Position numbers and translations under genes: made by a program
Notes under the pieces: model-generated
Seen by the model: only the letters and a program-made list of their open reading frames with translations
Told to the model about the DNA's origin: nothing
Database searches by the model: none
NCBI GenBank assembly: GCA_013693915.1
Contig: CP059264.1
Location: 662,944 to 670,127, forward strand
Reading direction: 5' to 3'
Origin: Dechloromonas sp.
Lineage (GTDB): Bacteria > Pseudomonadota > Gammaproteobacteria > Burkholderiales > Rhodocyclaceae
Length of the DNA stretch: 7,184 bases
Shown: positions 4,673 through 7,184 of the stretch, one piece after another
Layout: each line of letters starts with the position of its first letter
Position numbering within the stretch: position 1 is the stretch's first letter

Positions 4673-5923
4673 ATGAACCGGCAGCCTCCACGAATCGGGA
4701 TTCCCGCCCGAATCCAACATCCGGTTGACGATCGTCAAGACCGGCATAGCCATGCTTATCATTTTCTTGAGCAGTCATTGGCACACTGGGTGATGTCACA
4801 TGGAGCGATGCTGTTCATGATTCCTTCCCTTTGCGCGGAATGCCTGAGCACCGGGCGGGTGTTGGACAGGTTCAACTATTCAGAGTCTTTGGACGGTCTT
4901 ATCCTCCAAGGTGGCCCCGACATTGCACCTGAACTCTACGGAGACGCACCTAGGCGCCCCGATTGGGCGGGTGACATCGAACACGACACACATCAAGTTC
5001 GACTGTTTCGTCAGTTTTTGGAAGCGAGGAAGCCCATTCTTGGAATATGCCGGGGAGCACAATTGATAAATGTTGCCTTGGGTGGAACGCTTTATCAGGA
5101 TGTAACGATCGAGCTAGGCCGCTCCGAAAAGCACGCTCAACCGAAGCTCGGAACGGTAGTCCATGAGGTCGTGTGGGATGCTGAGAGCAGCCTTGGGCGG
5201 CTATATCCCGGACAAACCAAGGCTGTTGTCGTGTCCGTACACCATCAAGCGATAAAGGAACTTGGTGATGGGTTGAGCGTTGAAGCGCGCAGCGTCAAGG
5301 ATGGGGTGATAGAGGCCATAAGGCTTAGAGACGGACCCTATGTAGTCGGATTGCAGTGGCACCCTGAATGCCATTCGGGAGACCCAAAGCTGCTCGACTG
5401 TAATCCCATTCTGGAAGACTTTCTTGCTGCAGTAAAAGGGTTAGCGAGGGTTCCCATTAGCGACATCGGTAGCTATATTGATCATAAGAAGTTCAGTATC
5501 ACAGTACGGGGTCTCACCATGAACACGCCATCTGCACCTGCCCCTCTTCCCCAAGCCAAAGAATGTTGCCCAACCTCGACGCGTAAGCGAATCGAGTTCA
5601 AAGATGCAGTCCTAGTTGATGTTCGGGAGCAGGAGGACTTTGAGAAACTCTCGCTTGATGTGCCGGATTTGCTAAACATCCCAATGAGCGAATTTGAACA
5701 CCGCTTTAATGAAATTCCGCGTGACCGCGAAATTGTCATGGTGAGCGCAGATGGGCACGACAGCCTGCGAGCCACTTACTTCCTGATGCGGGAAGGTTAC
5801 GAGGACGTACTGAACATGACCGACGGTATTGCCAAGTGGGTCTTCCGCGGTTTCCCGGTCAAGGGAGACCCAGCTCAGTTCAAAGTCGCCGTGAATCCGG
5901 AAGCATGTTGCTCTTCTACCTAG
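4673..5923 (+). CDS. Fusion: gamma-glutamyl hydrolase (Peptidase C26, class I GATase-like) + degenerate rhodanese-like domain
   Basis: The 416-aa product begins at ATG 4673, 19 bp after the Trx-like gene. Residues 5-255 form a Peptidase C26/PuuD-type domain: ILQGGPDIAPELYG (77-90), nucleophile elbow GICRGAQ (Cys126), HHQAIKELG (190-198) and GLQWHPE (His230, Glu232), so the Cys-His-Glu triad is intact. This family cleaves gamma-glutamyl bonds, for example gamma-glutamyl-GABA or, in plant GGP1, glutathione conjugates. A linker of about 27 residues leads to Met283 and a rhodanese-like domain (about 305-397: LVDVRE, NIPMSEFE, GIAKWVFRGFPVKGD). Its active loop reads MVSADGHDS, with Ser358 where rhodaneses carry the persulfide cysteine, so sulfurtransferase activity is doubtful. 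Cys-Cys pairs at 298-299 and 412-413 bracket this domain. GGGG seven bases before Met283 (ATG 5519) could also allow separate translation of the rhodanese part. The hydrolase half is more A/T-rich in codon use than the permease, suggesting a different origin. Confidence 0.82.
   Translation: MNRQPPRIGIPARIQHPVDDRQDRHSHAYHFLEQSLAHWVMSHGAMLFMIPSLCAECLSTGRVLDRFNYSESLDGLILQGGPDIAPELYGDAPRRPDWAGDIEHDTHQVRLFRQFLEARKPILGICRGAQLINVALGGTLYQDVTIELGRSEKHAQPKLGTVVHEVVWDAESSLGRLYPGQTKAVVVSVHHQAIKELGDGLSVEARSVKDGVIEAIRLRDGPYVVGLQWHPECHSGDPKLLDCNPILEDFLAAVKGLARVPISDIGSYIDHKKFSITVRGLTMNTPSAPAPLPQAKECCPTSTRKRIEFKDAVLVDVREQEDFEKLSLDVPDLLNIPMSEFEHRFNEIPRDREIVMVSADGHDSLRATYFLMREGYEDVLNMTDGIAKWVFRGFPVKGDPAQFKVAVNPEACCSST
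5508..5521 (+). promoter_or_regulatory. Possible internal ribosome site and start for the rhodanese-like domain
   Basis: GGGG (5508-5511), a seven-base spacer and ATG at 5519 lie in frame inside the fusion gene, exactly where the rhodanese part would begin as a free-standing protein (MNTPSAPAP...KECC). It may be a relic of a separate gene or an active internal start producing a 134-aa protein as well as the fusion. Confidence 0.35.
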
Positions 5924-6488
5924 AGCGGTTGGGAAATGGCACTCGACGGAGTACATTACAGATGCATGGAACCTACCTTGGCTCACGCTGCTGGGTTCTG
6001 TGTATTGTCGGTCTGCAAAGCGATATCAGCGGCCGAGTGACGGGTCACAGGTGCATCGCCGAGCGTTCAGGCTGCTGGCTCAAGGTCGGCTGTGGTCTAT
6101 GTGGTGGCAATGAAGTGCCTCCATCGGTGACTGCCCTACTCAGGTTCCTTCGGCTGGACCAGTGGAACGACGATTGGCTGTAGCAGGTCGGCAGCAGGTG
6201 ACGACGCTTGACTGGATCGGGCACCAGTCGTCAGACCAGGTTTGAATTCCTCCGCATAGGCGGATCGGTCTCGGGAAGTTCGGCGCAGTCACTGTACGAT
6301 CCTGCGCCGGGCGCGATCCCGGTCGGCCGCACGCGATTGCCTGGGAACCGATCCGCCACGGCCTTGCCGACGTTGCGCAGCGCCAGCCGAAGCGGCCCCT
6401 TGCCAGCGATCTCAAGCGCCCTCCTTACCGTTTGGCAGCGTTTGCGGTAATGTGCCGGCAATATCGGGTGCCCCGTCTGGGAGGTTGC
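5924..6488. other. Region without a confident gene between the fusion gene and yajD
   Basis: No recognisable protein is encoded here. A small perfect inverted repeat, GTGAC-GG-GTCAC, lies at 6037-6048. No U-tailed hairpin marks the end of the upstream operon. To about 6230 the composition resembles the middle region; from there GC rises. On the minus strand, 6231-6420 has codon-like composition and ends at TGA 6231-6233 (…MRRNSNLV), but no start is visible; AAGGAGG on that strand near 6420 precedes a TTG in a different frame. This may be the end of a decayed gene. Confidence 0.5.
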
Positions 6489-6869
6489 ATGACCGCAGGG
6501 AAGATGGACCATGAACGCCTCGACCGCATCGTTCTCGATGCGCGCAAAGCGCGCGAAGCTCGGGAAAACGGCTATCGGGAGCGCGCGCTCAAGATTTACC
6601 CGTGGATTTGCGGGCGTTGCGCCCGCGAGTTCAGCTTCGCCAATGTGCGCGAGCTGACGGTTCATCACCGCGACCACAATCACGACAACAATCCGCCCGA
6701 CGGCAGCAACTGGGAACTGCTCTGCGTCTATTGCCACGACAACGAGCACCAGAAGCGGATCGAAGCCGACCGTGGCTATACCGACGCCGGCTCGGCGAGG
6801 GGCGGCGGCGCCTCGCACTCGCCGTTCGCCGCGTTGAAGTCGCTGCTCGAGAATGGCGGCAAGAAATGA
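6489..6869 (+). CDS. yajD: YajD-family HNH nuclease-like protein
   Basis: The 126-aa product matches E. coli YajD closely in motif order: GYRERALKIYPWICGRCAREF (29-49), ELTVHHRDHNHDNNP (55-69), DGSNWELLCVYCHDNEH (71-87) and a terminal PFAALKSLL. Cys41/Cys44 and Cys79/Cys82 form the zinc-binding pairs, and HH (59-60), Asn74 and His83 are HNH-type catalytic candidates. HNH proteins of this type are presumed metal-dependent DNA endonucleases; the cellular role of YajD is not established. ATG 6489 is preferred over an upstream in-frame ATG at 6432 because GGGAGG (6479-6484) precedes it and family homology begins close after it. A charged N-terminal helix (HERLDRIVLDARKAREARE) precedes the domain. 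The glutathione transferase gene begins 52 bp downstream on the same strand, so co-transcription is possible. Confidence 0.92.
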   Translation: MTAGKMDHERLDRIVLDARKAREARENGYRERALKIYPWICGRCAREFSFANVRELTVHHRDHNHDNNPPDGSNWELLCVYCHDNEHQKRIEADRGYTDAGSARGGGASHSPFAALKSLLENGGKK

Positions 6870-6921
6870 CTGACGATTGCCGGGGTGACGGTCCGGCTAA
6901 AGCTGCCACAGGGAAATTGCC

Positions 6922-7184
6922 ATGATCGAGTTGTTCACCGCGGCAACACCCAACGGCCACAAGATTTCGATCGCACTCGAGGAACTCGGCTTGCCCTACA
7001 CGCTGCGCGTGCTCGACCTCGGGAAGCTGGAGCAGAAGCAGCCGTGGTTTCTGGCGATCAACCCGAACGGCCGCATTCCGGCGATCATCGATCACGATGC
7101 CGGCGACTTCGCGGTATTCGAGTCCGGGGCGATCCTGATCTATCTCGCCGAGAAGACCGGGCGGCTGATGCCGGCGGACGCCAG
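6922..7184 (+). CDS. Glutathione S-transferase, YfcG-like (Nu class), N-terminal part, 3' truncated by window end
   Basis: The frame starts at ATG 6922 with AGGGA (6910-6914) seven bases upstream and runs off the window after 87 codons. The sequence [26 protein letters not shown] is the thioredoxin-fold N-terminus of GSTs; TPNGHK is typical of the YfcG/Nu-class group, where Thr and Asn of this loop contact glutathione. RIPAI carries the cis-proline, and [15 protein letters not shown] (about 66-80) is the Glu-Ser motif that binds the gamma-glutamyl part of glutathione. E. coli YfcG is a glutathione-dependent disulfide-bond reductase/peroxidase. The missing C-terminal helical domain decides substrate. 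It follows yajD by 52 bp. It lies outside the accessory operon, so a link to the gamma-glutamyl hydrolase is possible but not shown. Confidence 0.9.
   Translation, partial: MIELFTAATPNGHKISIALEELGLPYTLRVLDLGKLEQKQPWFLAINPNGRIPAIIDHDAGDFAVFESGAILIYLAEKTGRLMPADA

Noticed and set aside
5936..6040. 34-codon ORF starting MALDGVHYRC just after the fusion gene
   Set aside because: There is no convincing ribosome site, no motif and no support beyond the open frame.
6037..6048. GTGAC-GG-GTCAC as a terminator for the accessory operon
   Set aside because: The stem is only five base pairs and there is no following U-run.
6434..6818. Minus-strand ORF antisense to yajD
   Set aside because: The valine-rich sequence is the typical antisense of a GC-rich gene, and yajD on + matches a known family.

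Overview
The window looks like a piece of a GC-rich proteobacterial chromosome. A beta- or gammaproteobacterium is most likely, because a YajD-type HNH protein and a YfcG-type glutathione S-transferase sit side by side. No 16S or other phylogenetic marker is present, so this is inference. The flanks (about 1-2180 and 6230-7184) are strongly GC-rich. The middle (about 2180-6230) is visibly less so, with AT-rich patches at 2500-2610 and in parts of 4680-5500. I read the middle as an accessory insert or island of roughly 4 kb.

Left flank (1-2180): a 5'-truncated AlkB-type membrane di-iron hydroxylase on the + strand converges on, and overlaps, a minus-strand alpha/beta-hydrolase-like gene. That gene is broken by a single-base frameshift in a run of four C (1499-1502). 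Just upstream of it on the minus strand lies a 3' gene remnant of about 41 codons, possibly the C-terminal (TOBE-like) tail of an ABC-transporter ATPase. It breaks off where base composition changes.

Middle (2180-6230): about 0.8 kb without a recognisable large gene comes first. It holds two short cysteine-rich ORFs (35 and 79 codons), a perfect 7-bp inverted repeat, a candidate sigma70 promoter overlapped by an imperfect dyad, and a long interrupted hairpin in the presumed leader. A compact + strand operon follows: a PF03773 (DUF318/ArsP-type) permease with a CSC motif, a 77-aa CxxC thioredoxin-like protein, and a 416-aa fusion. The fusion joins a class-I glutamine-amidotransferase-like gamma-glutamyl hydrolase (Peptidase C26, intact Cys-His-Glu triad) to a rhodanese-like domain. 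The rhodanese catalytic cysteine appears to be replaced by serine, and the domain is bracketed by two Cys-Cys pairs.

Read together, the middle genes suggest a thiol-linked export or detoxification module for a soft metal(loid) or an organo-metal(loid): the permease exports, the Trx-like protein handles a thiol or metal, and the hydrolase may act on a gamma-glutamyl (glutathione-derived) conjugate. This is inference from domain families and gene order. No arsR-like regulator is visible in the window. The fusion, the degenerate rhodanese site, the cysteine-rich small ORFs and the structured leader are the parts most likely to be undescribed.

Right flank (6230-7184): a short minus-strand stretch with coding-like composition but no clear start, then yajD (+) and the N-terminal part of a YfcG-type glutathione S-transferase (+) cut by the window end.
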